Shown in pieces: positions 62,809 to 64,000 of a DNA stretch of 64,000 nt. The notes beneath the pieces are model-generated. The model searched no databases, was not told the DNA's origin, and was given only the letters and a program-made list of their open reading frames with translations. Source of the DNA: Stakelama pacifica (GTDB taxonomy: Bacteria; Pseudomonadota; Alphaproteobacteria; Sphingomonadales; Sphingomonadaceae); assembly GCF_004361835.1 (NCBI RefSeq), contig NZ_SNWD01000007.1, positions 1 to 64,000 of the forward strand. The letters run 5' to 3'. The translations under genes and the position numbers were made by a program. Positions within the stretch are counted from its first letter, which is position 1. The number at the start of each line of letters is the position of its first letter.

Positions 62809-64000
62809 ATGAAATTGCGGCCCGCGCTGCTTGCTTCTCTGTCCGTTGTTGCTCTCTGCCCCGACCCGGCCGCTGCGCAGGCAATTCCCGGCGGTGAGAT
62901 TGTCGTCGAAGGCGAAGGGCTGGCACCGCCGCCCGGCGATGCCGCATATTCGACGCTGACGATCGACCGCTATCGCCTGACGCATCTGGCTGGAGGGCGG
63001 CTGGAAGAGGCGCTCGCCGATGTCGCGGGCCTGGCAAGCTATCGCCGGTCCGATTCGACCTCATCGCACCCGACCAGTCAGGGAATCACGCTGCGGGGCC
63101 TTGGCGGCAATGCGTCGAGCCGCGCGCTGCTGCTGCTCGACGGGGTGCCGCAAAGCGATCCGTTCGGCGGCTGGGTCGCCTTTCCCGCCTACCTTCCCGA
63201 CACGCTGGCGCGTATCCGCGTGATGCGCGGCGGGGGCAGTGGGGTGCAGGGGCCGGGCGCGCTCGCCGGGACGGTCGAGATGACGAGCGCGGGTCCCGAT
63301 ATGCTGCCGACGCTCGCCGCCAATGTCCGCTACGGCAGCCGCGATTCGCTCGACAGCGCGCTCTATGGCGCTACCCGCGCGGGCAGCGGCTTTGTCGGCT
63401 ATGGCGCAAGCTATCGGCGCGGCGACGGGTTCATTCCGGTCGTGGCAGAGGATCGCGGTGCAGCGGATATCCTGGCCTGGTACGAACAGGGCAATCTTGC
63501 CCTGCGCGCCGGAATCGATGCGGACGCCGACACGCAGTTACAGGCATCGGTGCGCGGCTTTGTCGACCGGCGCGGCGGCGGTACTGCCTTTACCGGGATT
63601 CGCAGCGAAGGGGTGGATGCAAGCCTGCGCGCGGTGGGCACCGGACGCTGGCAATGGTCGGTGCTCGGCTATGTGCAGGCGCGCAATCTTGCCAGCGGTT
63701 TTGCGAGCGTCGACGATTCGCGCGACACCGCACGTCCGGCGCTCGACCAGTATCAGGTGCCCTCGACCGGGATCGGCGGGCGCGTCGAAGTCGTTCCCCC
63801 GCTGGGCGGCGGCTGGACGCTTCGGCTGGGCGGCGATGTCCGCAGCGTGACCGGGCGGACGCAGGAACGCTATATCTTCACCGGCACTACCCCGACGCGG
63901 CGTCGCGAAGCGGGCGGGACCAGCCGGACGCTGGGCGGTTTTACTGACCTTAATTATCAGTCCGGCCCCTGGACGCTGGATGCGGGCGGCCGTGTCGATT
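62809..64000 (+). CDS. TonB-dependent receptor, N-terminal part (partial, runs off window)
   Basis: An open frame from ATG at 62809 continues past the right edge, with 397 codons visible. It has a signal peptide (ending PAAAQA), a short TonB-box-like EIVVEGEG, and the plug domain with SQGITLRGLGGNASSRALLLLDGVPQ-type sequence (STSSHPTSQGITLRGLGGN), then the start of the barrel. The plug resembles receptors for cobalamin, siderophores or similar small ligands more than the large carbohydrate receptors earlier in the window. It starts 17 bp after the permease stop but belongs to a different functional class; the ribosome site (GGGAA) is weak. Confidence 0.85.
   Translation, partial: MKLRPALLASLSVVALCPDPAAAQAIPGGEIVVEGEGLAPPPGDAAYSTLTIDRYRLTHLAGGRLEEALADVAGLASYRRSDSTSSHPTSQGITLRGLGGNASSRALLLLDGVPQSDPFGGWVAFPAYLPDTLARIRVMRGGGSGVQGPGALAGTVEMTSAGPDMLPTLAANVRYGSRDSLDSALYGATRAGSGFVGYGASYRRGDGFIPVVAEDRGAADILAWYEQGNLALRAGIDADADTQLQASVRGFVDRRGGGTAFTGIRSEGVDASLRAVGTGRWQWSVLGYVQARNLASGFASVDDSRDTARPALDQYQVPSTGIGGRVEVVPPLGGGWTLRLGGDVRSVTGRTQERYIFTGTTPTRRREAGGTSRTLGGFTDLNYQSGPWTLDAGGRVD

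Noticed and set aside
1..64000. tRNA, rRNA, CRISPR arrays, prophage genes, replication origin
   Set aside because: I looked in the gaps and saw no cloverleaf-like sequence, no regularly spaced repeats and no phage or origin genes. Very small RNAs could still be missed by eye.

Overview
The window is GC-rich, gene-dense chromosomal DNA that looks like a sphingomonad (Alphaproteobacteria, Sphingomonadaceae-like). The support is a GAAC-N7-GAAC SOS box in front of imuA-imuB-dnaE2, the ctaC-ctaD-ctaB-x-ctaG-ctaE-DUF983-surf1 oxidase order, many TonB-dependent receptors, and short dispersed repeats of the TTCGACAGGCTCAG and GTCATTGCGAG types that I associate with sphingomonad genomes. The placement is an inference from content; no 16S or other marker gene is present.

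Layout. 1-88: the edge of an IS3-family insertion sequence. 504-12059: a sugar-oxidation island. On the minus strand it has an MFS porter, a Gfo/Idh/MocA enzyme, three TIM-barrel isomerases, a c-type cytochrome, a Tat-exported small subunit and a GMC dehydrogenase. A LacI regulator follows, and then a plus-strand pair made of a Tat-exported Gfo/Idh/MocA protein and a DUF1080 (3-keto-glycoside hydrolase family) protein. The parts fit a largely periplasmic route in which glycosides are oxidised at C3, cleaved and rearranged. 12099-15151: a chemoreceptor and an L,D-transpeptidase. 15235-20912: the LexA-controlled imuA-imuB-dnaE2 mutasome, with dispersed repeats inserted in frame in imuB and dnaE2. 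20913-25519: repeats, pncB, an SDR/AraC pair, a MORN-repeat protein and a small membrane protein.

25727-38767: a second carbohydrate region with two TonB-dependent receptors, a second chemoreceptor, a second LacI regulator, a GH3 glycosidase and an SGNH-like hydrolase. Identical 14-bp palindromes precede the Oar-like receptor and the GH3 operon. 38768-49842: a composite palindromic repeat, a GGDEF/EAL protein, a FucP-type sugar porter, an osmoprotectant ABC importer with fused permease and binding protein, an SDR, a TonB-like protein, GNAT, phhB, a zincin, ccmAB and a CutA-like protein.

50230-58899 (minus): the aa3-type cytochrome c oxidase operon, continued by thrC and a methyltransferase. 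It includes two genes easily missed: a 43-residue membrane protein and a DUF983 gene without an ordinary start codon. 59090-62792 (plus): pyrE-pdxJ-acpS-lepB-AI-2E-family permease, followed by a TonB-dependent receptor that runs off the right edge.

The strongest signals are the oxidative glycoside island with paired LacI operators, the second LacI regulon with a matched operator pair, and the in-frame repeats in the mutasome. Functions in the sugar island are inferred from family and gene context; no substrate can be read from the sequence.
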